A stretch of 64,000 bases of DNA from the NCBI RefSeq assembly GCF_021554725.1, contig NZ_JAIZDP010000006.1:1-64000 (forward strand), given 5' to 3'. The notes under the pieces are model-generated. The model searched no databases. It saw only the letters and a program-made list of their open reading frames with translations, and had not been told where the DNA came from. Position 1 is the stretch's first letter; every line of letters starts with the position of its first letter. This DNA is from Sinomonas notoginsengisoli. GTDB lineage: Bacteria > Actinomycetota > Actinomycetes > Actinomycetales > Micrococcaceae. Position numbers and translations under genes: made by a program. This document shows positions 1 to 8,815 of this stretch, one piece after another.

Positions 1-312
1 ATCGAGATCAAGGAAGGCAAAGAGCTCCGGAAGGACATCAAGGACGGCAAGGCTGAAGTCGAGGGGAAAATTCAGGACATAGGCCAGAAGCTGTCCGAGG
101 TCGTCCTGGGCGGCGGCGTCGTCCCGGGCGCCTCGGACACGGAGGCGAGGCTCGCCGCACTGGAGAGCACCGTGCAGGAGTTGGGCCACTTCATCGCCCA
201 ATCGCTGCGGCCCGATCTCGGCGCAGGCGCGCTAGCGTACGACGACGTGCAGGCGCAGCAGGCGCGTTCAAAGGATGAGAAGGACCTCAAGGACGCCGAG
301 CGCCTCGGCTAG
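1..312 (+). CDS. C-terminal part of a charged, coiled-coil-like protein (5' truncated)
   Basis: Open from the first base in frame 1 to TAG at 310-312, giving 103 residues with no start in the window. The visible part is rich in Lys, Glu and Asp, with a heptad-like start, a short Gly/Val-rich hinge and a second helix (residues about 46-70). The tail alternates Lys with Asp/Glu (RSKDEKDLKDAERLG). I do not recognise the family. The stop lies 7 bases before the ATG of the next gene, so it is probably co-transcribed with the ATP-grasp pair and may be their substrate or scaffold. That role is inference. Confidence 0.6.
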   Translation: MEIKEGKELRKDIKDGKAEVEGKIQDIGQKLSEVVLGGGVVPGASDTEARLAALESTVQELGHFIAQSLRPDLGAGALAYDDVQAQQARSKDEKDLKDAERLG

Positions 313-319
313 GGGCCCC

Positions 320-1093
320 ATGATCCTCGTCCTATGCGGTGACGGCGACCCCTCCGCTGTCTGGGCGGCCCGAGGCCTCCGGCTGCTCGGGGCGGAGGCG
401 GTCGTCGTCACGGCCGCCGAGCTCGTCTGCGCACTGAGGGTAGTCCACACCGTGGACGACGGCGGGACCCGGCTCCAGCTCGACCTGCCTCTGGGGCGCT
501 CGTGGACTGGACGGGACGGACCTCGACCAGTCAGAGGGATCCTGAACCGGCTCGCCGACATTCCCGTCCCCACGATGCCGGGCCTGCCTGCGGAAGACCG
601 TGCCTATGCGCGCGAAGAGCTGCGGGCGCTCACCACATCGTGGCTGTCGTCCCTGGCCGCCGAGGGCGTGGCGTTCATCGGCAAGCCTCATCCTGCCGGG
701 TTTGCGGGAGAGTGGCGGTACCCGACCGAGTGGGCCGCGCTCGCGTCGGCTGCGGGCCTCGGCACCCGTCCGTTCGCTCTGACTCCGGACCGTCCGTCGC
801 CCGCAGTGGAGTCCGACGACCTCGGCGCGGGGGCGGGCAGCGGGGGAAGCGCCGTCGTGCTCTGCGGACAGGTGTTCGGGACGGCGCCGCCGGAACGGGC
901 GCGGCAGCTCGCGCTCCTCGCGTCCCTCGCGGATGCCGACACCCTCGGTGTCCAGTTCGACGTCCTGGGCCGGATCAGCCAGATCGGGCTGCTGCCCGAT
1001 CTGCGGGTCGCCGGTGCCGCAGGGCTCACCGTGCTCACGGGGGCGCTGTCCGGCTTGCCGGTCGGCTCCCGCTCGGGACGGGCGGCGCCGTGA
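320..1093 (+). CDS. Partner protein of an ATP-grasp ligase (pre-ATP-grasp-like fold)
   Basis: 257 residues from ATG 320; an upstream in-frame ATG at 275 would overlap the previous gene and is less likely. It begins with a hydrophobic beta strand (MILVLCG) followed by a Rossmann-like alpha/beta pattern, like the N-terminal pre-ATP-grasp domain of peptide-modifying ligases such as MvdD. A GILNRL motif and a GKPHPAGFAGEW segment also recall the first half of such ligases, but I see no ATP-grasp lysines or Mg-binding Glu/Asn. It overlaps the next gene by four bases (GTGA), implying translational coupling. It is probably a non-catalytic or substrate-binding partner; the precise function is unknown. 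Confidence 0.6.
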   Translation: MILVLCGDGDPSAVWAARGLRLLGAEAVVVTAAELVCALRVVHTVDDGGTRLQLDLPLGRSWTGRDGPRPVRGILNRLADIPVPTMPGLPAEDRAYAREELRALTTSWLSSLAAEGVAFIGKPHPAGFAGEWRYPTEWAALASAAGLGTRPFALTPDRPSPAVESDDLGAGAGSGGSAVVLCGQVFGTAPPERARQLALLASLADADTLGVQFDVLGRISQIGLLPDLRVAGAAGLTVLTGALSGLPVGSRSGRAAP

Positions 1094-2007
1094 TCCTCTT
1101 GTTCGGCATCCCCTCGGAGCCCCCGCTGCGGCTCGTTCTCGAGCGGCTCGAGGCTCGCCGCGCGAAATTCCTGATGGTCGACCAGCGGGACTGGGCCGGC
1201 TGCGACCTCCGAGTCGAGGTCGGCGGCAGGCGGCTGACCGGGCACCTCGACACCCCGGCGGCCACGGTCGCGCTTGAGGCCGTCCACGGAGCCTATGTGA
1301 GGCTGATGGACGACTCGAGACTGCCGGACTTGGCCGGTCTCCCTGCGGACGCGCCAGACCGTGTGCGCTGCCGGGGCTTCCACACCGTGCTCGGCGAATG
1401 GCTCGAGGCGACGCCGGCCCGCGTGCTCAACCGCGCACGCCCGCAGGCATCGAACGCGTCCAAGCCGTACCAGGCCCAGCGGATCTCGGCGGCGGGGTTC
1501 TCGGTCCCGGCGACGCTCGTGACGAACGATCCGGCCGAGGTCCTCCGCTTCCGTGCGCGCTACGGCAGGATCGTCTACAAGTCGGCGAGCGGGATCCGGT
1601 CGATCGTGCGCGAGTTCACGGACGCCGATGAGGCGAGGCTCGACCTCGTCAGATGGTGTCCCGTCCAATTCCAGGAGTACGTTCCGGGCGTGGACGTCCG
1701 GGTTCATGCGGTAGGGCACGAGGTGTTCGCGACAGCCATCGAGAGTGACAGCACGGACTACCGGTATGCGAGTCGGGACGGGGGAACCTCCGACCTTCGT
1801 GCCACACGGCTGAGCCCGGACATCGAGGAGCGCTGCGTCTCATTGGCCGAGGCGCTGGGCCTGCCTCTGGCGGGAATCGACCTTCGCGTGGCCCCAGGCG
1901 GGCGCATCGTGTGCTTCGAGGTGAATCCGTCACCGGCGTTCAGCTTCTACGAGCAGCACACGGGCCAGCCGATCTCGGCGGCGATCGCAGACTGGCTCGC
2001 CGCCTGA
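1090..2007 (+). CDS. RimK-like ATP-grasp ligase
   Basis: 305 residues from GTG 1090, which overlaps the preceding stop. ATP-grasp enzymes join a carboxylate to an amine or alcohol through an acyl-phosphate. The N-terminal third is an alpha/beta pre-ATP-grasp domain with a VLNRARPQASNASKPYQ segment. The middle carries the ATP-binding strand IVYKSASG and FQEYVPGVDVRVH. The C-terminus has the metal-binding CFEVNPSPAF motif (Glu and Asn). The layout matches RimK/graspetide-type ligases rather than D-Ala-D-Ala ligases. The close linkage to the partner protein and to a Lys/Asp-rich upstream protein suggests a peptide- or protein-modifying role, which is inference. Confidence 0.75.
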   Translation: MILLFGIPSEPPLRLVLERLEARRAKFLMVDQRDWAGCDLRVEVGGRRLTGHLDTPAATVALEAVHGAYVRLMDDSRLPDLAGLPADAPDRVRCRGFHTVLGEWLEATPARVLNRARPQASNASKPYQAQRISAAGFSVPATLVTNDPAEVLRFRARYGRIVYKSASGIRSIVREFTDADEARLDLVRWCPVQFQEYVPGVDVRVHAVGHEVFATAIESDSTDYRYASRDGGTSDLRATRLSPDIEERCVSLAEALGLPLAGIDLRVAPGGRIVCFEVNPSPAFSFYEQHTGQPISAAIADWLAA

Positions 2008-2029
2008 CGCACGCGGGTACGCTTGTTCC

Positions 2030-2425
2030 ATGCCCACCCAGCGTCAGATCACCGTTCGCCGCGCCCCCAAGTACGTCCCATTCCTCGTGGCCGGCGGCCT
2101 CCTCGGCGTGATCATCGCGGCGGCCACCTCCTTCTCGGTCCCGGCCCCGAAGGACTACACGCAAGGATCGGTGTTCGGCTACTTCCTGGTCCTCTTCGCG
2201 GCCGGCGGAGTGCTCGTGGGCGCCGTGGTTGCCCTCATCCTGGACCGCGTCTCGCTGCGCCGCGCCGAGCGGGCCACAGTCGAGGAAGTCGAGGAGCCCG
2301 CCAGCGCCGCTCCCGGCGCCCCCGCGCAGGGCGAGGAGACGCACGACGCCGGCCCCGCGCCGTCGTCCGCCGATCCCACCGACGCGTCGGCGGACCACCG
2401 TACAGAAGGCGGCGCATCCGCCTGA
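2030..2425 (+). CDS. Small two-helix membrane protein
   Basis: 131 residues. A short basic N-terminus (QRQITVRRAPKY) is followed by two hydrophobic segments (about residues 17-35 and 47-68) and a long acidic Ala/Pro/Asp-rich cytoplasmic tail. It has no enzymatic motif. Similar small membrane proteins sit upstream of purF in related actinobacteria as far as I recall. Start ATG at 2030; 60 bases separate it from purF on the same strand. Function unknown. Confidence 0.75.
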   Translation: MPTQRQITVRRAPKYVPFLVAGGLLGVIIAAATSFSVPAPKDYTQGSVFGYFLVLFAAGGVLVGAVVALILDRVSLRRAERATVEEVEEPASAAPGAPAQGEETHDAGPAPSSADPTDASADHRTEGGASA

Positions 2426-2485
2426 GAAGATGTGGCCCACGCGATACCTGCCCGGCTATCGCCTGCGCCGTGAGACAATCAACCA

Positions 2486-4105
2486 GTGGTACGCGGTGAC
2501 GGACTCCTCTCCCTTGATTTAGACCCCCTCGACAAAGGCCCCCAAGACGCCTGTGGCGTCTTCGGCGTGTGGGCGCCCGGCGAAGAAGTCGCCAAGCTCA
2601 CCTACTACGGCCTCTATGCGCTCCAACACCGCGGACAGGAGTCCGCGGGAATCGCCACGAGCGACGGCACACGCATCAACGTGTACAAGGACATGGGCCT
2701 CGTGTCCCAGGTGTTCGACGAGTCGACCCTCAACACGCTGACCGGCCACCTCGCCGTCGGGCACTGCCGGTACTCGACGACCGGCTCAAGCCATTGGGCG
2801 AACGCCCAGCCGACGCTCGGAGCCACCGCCAACGGCACCGTGGCCCTAGCGCACAACGGAAACCTGACCAACACGGCAGAGCTCCACAAGGCCATCGACA
2901 AGCTCACCGGTGGCGAGCTGACCGGCGAGATGAAGCAGGGCAACACGTCGGACACGGCCCTCGTCACCGCACTCCTGCATGGCCAGGAGGGTCATACGCT
3001 CGAGGAGACCGCCATGGAGCTCCTCCCGAAGATCCGCGGCGGCTTCTGCTTCGTCTTCATGGACGAGACCACCGTCTACGCAGCCCGCGACACCTACGGC
3101 ATCCGCCCGCTGTGCCTCGGGCGCCTCGAGCGAGGCTGGGTTGTCGCATCGGAGCAGTCAGCCCTCGCAACCGTCGGGGCGAGCTTCATCCGCGAGATCG
3201 AGCCGGGCGAGTTCATCGCGATCGACGAGCACGGCGTCCGCTCCCAGCGCTTCGGCGAGCCCACGCCGGCGGGGTGTGTCTTCGAGTACGTGTACCTTGC
3301 CCGCCCGGACGCGGCAATCGCCGGGCGCTCGGTGTACGAGTCACGCGTCGAGATGGGTCGTCAGCTGGCCCGCGAGAACCAGCACGACGCCGACATCGTG
3401 ATCCCGGTGCCCGAGTCCGGAACTCCCGCCGCAGTCGGCTACGCCGAGCAGTCAGGCATCCCGTTCGCGCACGGGTTCGTCAAGAACTCCTACGTGGGCC
3501 GCACGTTCATCCAACCGTCCCAGACGCTGCGCCAGCTCGGCATCCGCCTCAAGCTCAACGCACTCGAGTCCGTGATCCGCGGCAAGCGTGTGGTGGTGGT
3601 AGACGACTCGATCGTGCGCGGGAACACGCAGCGCGCGATCGTGCGCATGCTCCGCGAGGCCGGGGCCAAGGAGGTCCACGTCAAGATCTCATCGCCGCCC
3701 GTGAAGTGGCCGTGCTTCTACGGCATCGACTTCGCCTCGCGGGCCGAGCTCATCGCGAACGGCGCCACGATCCACGAAATCTCCCAGGCCATCGGCGCCG
3801 ACTCGCTCGGGTACATCTCCGAAGAGGGCATGATCTCCGCCACCCAGCAGCCGCGAGAGCGCCTGTGCACCGCGTGCTTCACCGGCCAGTACCCGATCGA
3901 GTTGCCGAGCGCGGACAAGCTCGGCAAGCACCTCCTCGAGCGCCGGAATGCGGCTGGGGGCAGCGCTGCACCGGCGGAGATCCCGGTCGACGCTGTCCCA
4001 GACGCAGAGGACGGTGGCCACCCCGGCTCGACCGGCTGCGATCCCGGCCCGGACGCCGAATTCGAACCCCTGCTGAGCGACGCGGACCGGAGAGAGACCG
4101 TATGA
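2486..4105 (+). CDS. purF: Amidophosphoribosyltransferase
   Basis: 539 residues. It catalyses the first committed step of purine synthesis, PRPP plus glutamine to phosphoribosylamine. The N-terminal glutaminase domain has the nucleophile Cys23 in DACGVFG after a short propeptide, plus ALQHRGQESAGIA. The phosphoribosyltransferase domain has the PRPP loop VVVVDDSIVRGNT. C-terminal cysteines (WPCFYG, CTACF) fit the Bacillus-type [4Fe-4S] enzyme. The only in-frame start before the conserved block is GTG 2486. The last roughly 45 residues are an acidic, low-complexity extension. The stop overlaps purM's ATG by four bases, so the two are coupled. Confidence 0.97.
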   Translation: MVRGDGLLSLDLDPLDKGPQDACGVFGVWAPGEEVAKLTYYGLYALQHRGQESAGIATSDGTRINVYKDMGLVSQVFDESTLNTLTGHLAVGHCRYSTTGSSHWANAQPTLGATANGTVALAHNGNLTNTAELHKAIDKLTGGELTGEMKQGNTSDTALVTALLHGQEGHTLEETAMELLPKIRGGFCFVFMDETTVYAARDTYGIRPLCLGRLERGWVVASEQSALATVGASFIREIEPGEFIAIDEHGVRSQRFGEPTPAGCVFEYVYLARPDAAIAGRSVYESRVEMGRQLARENQHDADIVIPVPESGTPAAVGYAEQSGIPFAHGFVKNSYVGRTFIQPSQTLRQLGIRLKLNALESVIRGKRVVVVDDSIVRGNTQRAIVRMLREAGAKEVHVKISSPPVKWPCFYGIDFASRAELIANGATIHEISQAIGADSLGYISEEGMISATQQPRERLCTACFTGQYPIELPSADKLGKHLLERRNAAGGSAAPAEIPVDAVPDAEDGGHPGSTGCDPGPDAEFEPLLSDADRRETV

Positions 4106-5292
4106 GCGCCCGCACCCCCGAGCAGTCTCGCGCCGGCACGGGAATGGCCTCCCCAGCGATCACCTACGCCGCGGCCGGCGTCGACGTCGAAGCCGGGGAC
4201 CGCGCCGTCGAGCTCATGAAGGACGCCGTCAAGGCTACCCACAACTCTTCGGTGCTGGGCGGCGTCGGCGGCTTTGCGGGATTGTTCGACGTCTCGCGCC
4301 TCACGGGCTTCAGGCGCCCGCTGCTCGCCACCTCGACCGACGGTGTCGGAACGAAGGTCGCGATCGCGCAGGCGATGGACGTGCACGACACGATCGGCTT
4401 CGACCTCGTCGGCATGGTAGTGGACGACATCGTCGTTGTCGGCGCGGAGCCGCTGTACATGACGGACTACATCGCGTGCGGCAAGGTCGTCCCGGAGCGA
4501 ATCGCTGACATCGTCCGCGGCATCGCGGCCGCGTGCTCCGTGGCGGGAACCGCACTCGTGGGCGGCGAGACCGCCGAGCATCCGGGCCTGCTCGGCGAGA
4601 GCGAGTACGACGTCGCGGGCGCGGCCACCGGTGTCGTCGAGGCGGACGCCCTTCTCGGACCCGACCGCGTGCGCGCAGGCGACGTCGTGATCGGCATGGC
4701 TTCCTCGGGCATCCACTCGAACGGCTACTCTCTGGTGCGACGGGTCATCAACCACGCCGGCTGGGCGCTGGATCGCCAGGTTTCCGAGCTCGGGCGCACC
4801 CTCGGCGAGGAACTGCTCGAGCCGACCCGCGTGTACGCCGCGGACTGCCTCGACCTCGTGCGGGCGCTCAACGGCACTGCCGGCGGAGACGAGCTGTCGC
4901 TGCGCGGGTTCTCGCATGTCACCGGCGGAGGCCTTGCCGCGAACCTCGCGCGCGTGCTGCCCAAGGGCCTCGTTGCGACCGTGGACCGCTCCACATGGGA
5001 GCTCCCGGCCATCTTCAAGGTCGTCGCCGAGGCGGGCAACGTGCCCCAGGCCGACCTCGAGCGCACGCTGAACCTCGGTGTGGGCATGGTCGCGATCGTC
5101 GCCCCCGACGCCGCGGACGCCGCCCTCGCCCGCCTCGCGGAGCGTGGACTGCCGTCGTGGGTCATGGGACAGGTCGGCGCGGATGACCTCGCCGGTCCTG
5201 CTGCTCGCGCAGCGGCCGCTGGGCCCGACTACGTCCAGGGCGCTAAGGGCGTGGACGGCGGCGCGGTCCGCTTAGTCAACACCTACGCCTGA
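4102..5292 (+). CDS. purM: Phosphoribosylformylglycinamidine cyclo-ligase
   Basis: 396 residues. It closes the imidazole ring of AIR in purine synthesis using ATP. Family hallmarks are present: YAAAGVDVEAGD near residue 26, the ATP/substrate loop STDGVGTK, the MVVDDIVVVGAEPLYMTDY strand, GGETAEHPG, and SSGIHSNGYSLVR. Length is slightly above the usual 340-360 because of an N-terminal extension. ATG 4102 overlaps the purF stop (ATGA), so purF and purM form one unit. Confidence 0.97.
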   Translation: MSARTPEQSRAGTGMASPAITYAAAGVDVEAGDRAVELMKDAVKATHNSSVLGGVGGFAGLFDVSRLTGFRRPLLATSTDGVGTKVAIAQAMDVHDTIGFDLVGMVVDDIVVVGAEPLYMTDYIACGKVVPERIADIVRGIAAACSVAGTALVGGETAEHPGLLGESEYDVAGAATGVVEADALLGPDRVRAGDVVIGMASSGIHSNGYSLVRRVINHAGWALDRQVSELGRTLGEELLEPTRVYAADCLDLVRALNGTAGGDELSLRGFSHVTGGGLAANLARVLPKGLVATVDRSTWELPAIFKVVAEAGNVPQADLERTLNLGVGMVAIVAPDAADAALARLAERGLPSWVMGQVGADDLAGPAARAAAAGPDYVQGAKGVDGGAVRLVNTYA

Positions 5293-5454
5293 TCCACCCG
5301 CGTGCGGCCAGTTCGCGCCGTCCCGTATCGTCTGGCGCGACCGCGCGTCAGCCAGCGGTCACCGAGGCGTACGCCAAGGCGCTCGCACCGTCCTGATCCG
5401 AATTCCGGTGGACCGGCACTTCCCCGTGTCAGGAGCGTCTGGCAGCGTGGAGCC

Positions 5455-6675
5455 ATGGTGGAGAAGCCGCAGGAGACCGCGCACGATGCCGTCCCAGCCT
5501 TCGACTGGGACCCCCGCACTGCAGAAGTCCAGGCGGACCAGATCGCGGCGTACGACGCCATGCGGGCGAGATGCCCCGTGGCACTCGGCGCGCAGGGCAA
5601 CTGGGCCGTGTTCAACCACGCGGACAACCGCGAAATCCTCGCGGACCCTCGGACCTTCTCCAACGCCGTCTCGGCGCACCTGACTGTCCCCAACGGCATG
5701 GACCCGCCCGAGCACGCCCCGTACCGGGCGATCGTGGACAAGTACTACACCCCGTGGCGCATGCACGCCTTTGAGCCCACCTGCCGCGGGATCGCGCACA
5801 GGCTCATCGCGGCGCTTCCCCGGCACACCGAGGTGGAGGTCATGGCAGCCCTCGCCGAACCGTTCGCGAACGAGGTGCAATGTGCGTTCATGGGCTGGCC
5901 GAAGACGCTCCACGGTCCCCTGCGCGAATGGACCAAGAAGAACCACGCCGCGACGCTGAGACTCGACCGTGCGGCGATGTCCGCGATCGCCCTCGAGTTC
6001 GACGGGTACATCCGGGAGCAGCTCGATCTCCGGCGTGGCCCGTCGGCTGCCGCTGGGGGCGCGGCGACGGGCGCGGCGACGGGCACGGCCCCCGACGCGA
6101 CCGCCGAGCTGCTGGGCGAGGAGATCAACGGCCGGTTGCTCACCGACGAGGAGATCGTCTCGATTGTGCGCAACTGGACGGTAGGCGAGCTCGGCACGAT
6201 CGCTGCCAGCGTCGGGATCATTGCCCGGTTCCTCGCCGCGAACCCCGATGTGCAGACCGACCTGCGGGGCCGGAGGCACGACGGCGCGCTGCTCGCCCTC
6301 GCGAGCGACGAGATCCTCCGGCTCGACGCGCCGCTGATCGCGAACCGGCGCCGGACCACCCGAGAGGTGGACCTCGGGGGCCGGAGGATCCCCTCCGGGG
6401 AGCGCGTTGTGGTGCTCTGGGCCTCCGCGAACCGGGACGAACGCGTCTTTGGCGATCCCGACGAGTTCAGGCTCGACCGCAATCCGGCCGACAACCTGCT
6501 GTACGGGGAGGGCATCCACGCGTGTCCGGGGGCGCCCCTGGCCCGGCTAGAGCTGAGCGTGCTCATGCAGGAGTTGCTCGGCGCGACACAGACCCTCGAG
6601 CTTGCCGGCCCACCGCCGGCACGGGCCGCCTATCCCGCAGGGGGCTGGGGAAGCGTCACACTGCGCCTTGGGTGA
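5455..6675 (+). CDS. Cytochrome P450 with atypical I-helix
   Basis: 406 residues from ATG 5455. The thiolate motif YGEGIHACPGAPLARLEL (ligand Cys near 357) and the K-helix EILR followed by the meander region are clear. The I-helix reads NWTVGELGTIAAS, in place of the usual acid-Thr pair (A/G-G-x-D/E-T-T): the acid is displaced and only one Thr remains. That suggests altered oxygen activation or peroxide use, which is inference. No ferredoxin or reductase gene is adjacent. A Gly/Ala-rich insert lies around residues 195-215. Its 3' end overlaps the convergent sirtuin gene by 20 bases. Substrate unknown. Confidence 0.9.
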   Translation: MVEKPQETAHDAVPAFDWDPRTAEVQADQIAAYDAMRARCPVALGAQGNWAVFNHADNREILADPRTFSNAVSAHLTVPNGMDPPEHAPYRAIVDKYYTPWRMHAFEPTCRGIAHRLIAALPRHTEVEVMAALAEPFANEVQCAFMGWPKTLHGPLREWTKKNHAATLRLDRAAMSAIALEFDGYIREQLDLRRGPSAAAGGAATGAATGTAPDATAELLGEEINGRLLTDEEIVSIVRNWTVGELGTIAASVGIIARFLAANPDVQTDLRGRRHDGALLALASDEILRLDAPLIANRRRTTREVDLGGRRIPSGERVVVLWASANRDERVFGDPDEFRLDRNPADNLLYGEGIHACPGAPLARLELSVLMQELLGATQTLELAGPPPARAAYPAGGWGSVTLRLG

Positions 6676-7639
6676 GGCCCTCCTCGAGCTCCCCGAGGGC
6701 CTCGCCCACGTCCGCGCGCCAACGCCATGCGGCCCGGGAATCCCCCCGGCTCGGCCCTTGGTTGACGATCCCGACGGGCTTGCCCTCCCGGACAGCGTCC
6801 AGCACGAACCGGAAGCCGCTCATGACCGCCAGGGACGACCCGAGCACGAGGAGGCTGCGCGCGGAGGCGAGCATCGCCGTCGCCCGCTCCTTCCGCTCGA
6901 GCGGGACGCTCTCTCCGAAGTAGACGACGTCGGGCTTGAGCATGTCGGATCCGCAGACGAGGCACGGGACCATGACGAACCGCTCGACCCAGTGGGCGTC
7001 AAGCTCGATGTCGCCGTCCGGGTTGACCGTGGCGGGATCATGGGCGACCGCCTCCGCGTAGCCTGGGTTGGCCTGCGCGAGACGCTCGTCGAGGTTGATG
7101 CGACCCTCTACATTGCCGCAGTTGAGGCACACGACCTTGTCCAGGTCACCGTGGAGGGTTACCAGACGGCGTGTTCCGGCCGCCGCGTGCAGGCCGTCCA
7201 CGTTCTGGGTCACTACTCCGGCCACGTACCCGCGCCTTTCGAGGTCGGCGAGGATCCGGTGGGCCCGGTTCGGCTCGGCACGATTGAGGTGCCGCCAGCC
7301 GACGTAGCTGCGCGCCCAGTATCGATGGCGTGCCGCCGGGTCGTGGCGGAACTCCTGGTAGGTCATGGGCCGGTGCTTGCGCCACGAACCCTGAGGTCCG
7401 CGATAGTCAGGAATCCCCGATGCCGTGGACACCCCCGCGCCGGTCAGCACGAGCACGCCGCGGGCCTGAAGCATCGCGAGAATACCGGCGCAGGCGACGG
7501 CGGGAGGCTGGGGTTCAGTGGTCTCCGTCACCTCACGCGCGATCGAGCGCAGTGCTGCAGCGTGCGCTCCGGCGACGGCGGGGTGCTCGAACGGATTCAG
7601 GGGCTCAACCGATCCGGCGAGAGCCCTCGTCGTCGTCAT
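6656..7639 (-). CDS. SIR2-family NAD-dependent protein deacetylase (sirtuin)
   Basis: 327 residues. It uses NAD+ to remove acyl groups from lysine. Motifs in order: NAD loop LTGAGVSTASGIPDYRG, TQNVDGLH, catalytic His in TLHGDL, zinc cysteines CLNC and CLVC, then KPDVVYFGE and LGSSLAVMSGF. An insert (about residues 195-225) separates the two zinc pairs. Start chosen at ATG 7639, which lies inside the 3' end of the DUF3073 gene; the overlap is 35 bases in a different frame. A later start would remove only the unconserved N-terminus. Confidence 0.92.
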   Translation of the reverse strand: MTTTRALAGSVEPLNPFEHPAVAGAHAAALRSIAREVTETTEPQPPAVACAGILAMLQARGVLVLTGAGVSTASGIPDYRGPQGSWRKHRPMTYQEFRHDPAARHRYWARSYVGWRHLNRAEPNRAHRILADLERRGYVAGVVTQNVDGLHAAAGTRRLVTLHGDLDKVVCLNCGNVEGRINLDERLAQANPGYAEAVAHDPATVNPDGDIELDAHWVERFVMVPCLVCGSDMLKPDVVYFGESVPLERKERATAMLASARSLLVLGSSLAVMSGFRFVLDAVREGKPVGIVNQGPSRGDSRAAWRWRADVGEALGELEEGLTQGAV

Positions 7640-7835
7640 CGTCGGCAAACTGATCCGCGTACTTGTCCTCGTACTCCGAGTAGTCCGGCTCGGAATCATC
7701 GGTGTACCGGTGAGAAGAGTGGCTGGCCTGCGAGCCCAGCTCGCGCTCGAGAGCCGCATAGTCAGTGCTCGGGCTGTAGTACTTGATGTCCCGGGCCTGC
7801 TTGGTTGCCTTAGCCTTTTGACGGCCGCGCCCCAT
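7605..7835 (-). CDS. DUF3073 family small acidic protein
   Basis: 76 residues, matching the actinobacterial DUF3073 family: a basic N-terminus (MGRGRQKAKATKQARDIKYY), the conserved YSPSTDYAALERELG block, then a highly acidic Asp/Tyr-rich tail. Function is unknown; small size and charge split suggest a nucleic-acid- or protein-binding role. It is upstream of, and overlaps, the sirtuin gene, so the two are likely co-transcribed. Confidence 0.9.
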   Translation of the reverse strand: MGRGRQKAKATKQARDIKYYSPSTDYAALERELGSQASHSSHRYTDDSEPDYSEYEDKYADQFADDDDDEGSRRIG

Positions 7836-8009
7836 GGCGTGACCCCCTCTTTGCGTCGTTCCGGAGGTTGTCGCGAAGGCACGCTCGCGAGGCCCCAGAG
7901 TGTCTGATCAATTTGTCGTAGGTCTAGACTACATGTAATTGTGCCGTAGCGCGTATTCGAGCGGCGCTGGCCACTGGCCGTGTGAGCTACAAGGAAGCGA
8001 GCCCAGTGC

Positions 8010-8732
8010 ATGAGCACGTCCAAGCTCCCCGACGCGCCGCGCCGGGGCAATTTTCCGCCCCCACCGCCGAAGCCCGAGCACCAGCCCGGCGGTGCTGATC
8101 GGCAGCATCCGCCCACTGCGGGCACGGAACCTCGACCGCCCTGGAAGAGGCTCTCGGCGGGCAGCCTGTCCGGGAACGAGCCTTCGGCGAAGGGCCGCTC
8201 CGCGACCGGTAAGGCGACCGGGAGCGGCACGAAAAAAAGGACCGGTGCGACGGGGACCGGCCTGACGAGACGTGAGCTGCGGAGGCGGCGCCAGCGCCGT
8301 GGAGCGGTATATATGCTTGCGGCGCTGGTGGCCGTCGGACTCATTGTCTGGGGGATCTCCGCCCTCATGGCGGGCGGGTCCCCCAAGTCCTCGGTGCAGG
8401 TCACTGCCTACGCCAAGGGCGACTGCTTCGCCGATTTCGACGCCGCCGCCAACTCGGGGGACAAAGTGGACTGCACGGCGGCCCACTCAGCGCAGCTCGT
8501 CGGCGTCGAGAAGGCCAGCGACAGCGAGGCGTACCCGGGCCGGGAGGCCCTCGCGCAGCGGTCGGGGCAGCTGTGCAAGGACCCGGGCGTCACGCTCCCG
8601 CAGGACACGAGCCACCTCAAGCAGCGCTCCGCCTATCCCAGCCAGGACGGGTGGAAGGGCGGAGACCGCCGCATGGACTGCTACATCGTGAGCACCGACG
8701 GGAACACGCTCACCGCGTCCGTTCTCCGCTGA
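8010..8732 (+). CDS. Septum-formation family membrane protein
   Basis: 240 residues. The first roughly 90 are Pro/Gly/Thr/Lys-rich and probably disordered, followed by a basic stretch (RRELRRRRQRR) and one transmembrane helix (about 99-120). The outside domain has a GDCFADFD start, paired cysteines and a VDCTAAHSAQ motif typical of the Septum_form (PF13845-like) domain. It lies divergent from DUF3073. Family assignment comes from the Cys/His pattern; the exact role in division is not established by the sequence. Confidence 0.75.
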   Translation: MSTSKLPDAPRRGNFPPPPPKPEHQPGGADRQHPPTAGTEPRPPWKRLSAGSLSGNEPSAKGRSATGKATGSGTKKRTGATGTGLTRRELRRRRQRRGAVYMLAALVAVGLIVWGISALMAGGSPKSSVQVTAYAKGDCFADFDAAANSGDKVDCTAAHSAQLVGVEKASDSEAYPGREALAQRSGQLCKDPGVTLPQDTSHLKQRSAYPSQDGWKGGDRRMDCYIVSTDGNTLTASVLR

Positions 8733-8738
8733 CCCCCT

Positions 8739-8789
8739 GCCGCTGTACCCCGAAGGCCGCTGTACCCCGAATGCCCTGCACCCCGTGGC
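8739..8789. repeat. 17-bp tandem repeat, three copies
   Basis: Two almost identical 17-base units (GCCGCTGTACCCCGAAG at 8739-8755 and 8756-8772) and one degenerate unit (8773-8789) fill the gap between the convergent stops of the septum-formation gene and clpB. No hairpin is evident. Confidence 0.7.
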
Positions 8790-8815
8790 AGTGACGTCCG
8801 GGCCGCGGATCGCCC

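Noticed and set aside
2569-4101. Long plus-strand frame overlapping purF, continuous with the purM frame
   Set aside because: Basic, low-complexity translation of a high-GC alternate frame; purF is clearly coding there. The real gene in this frame begins at 4102.
7915-7935. Near-palindrome GTAG-G-TCTAGA-CTAC between DUF3073 and the septum gene
   Set aside because: An extra base breaks symmetry, and no regulator or promoter logic supports it.
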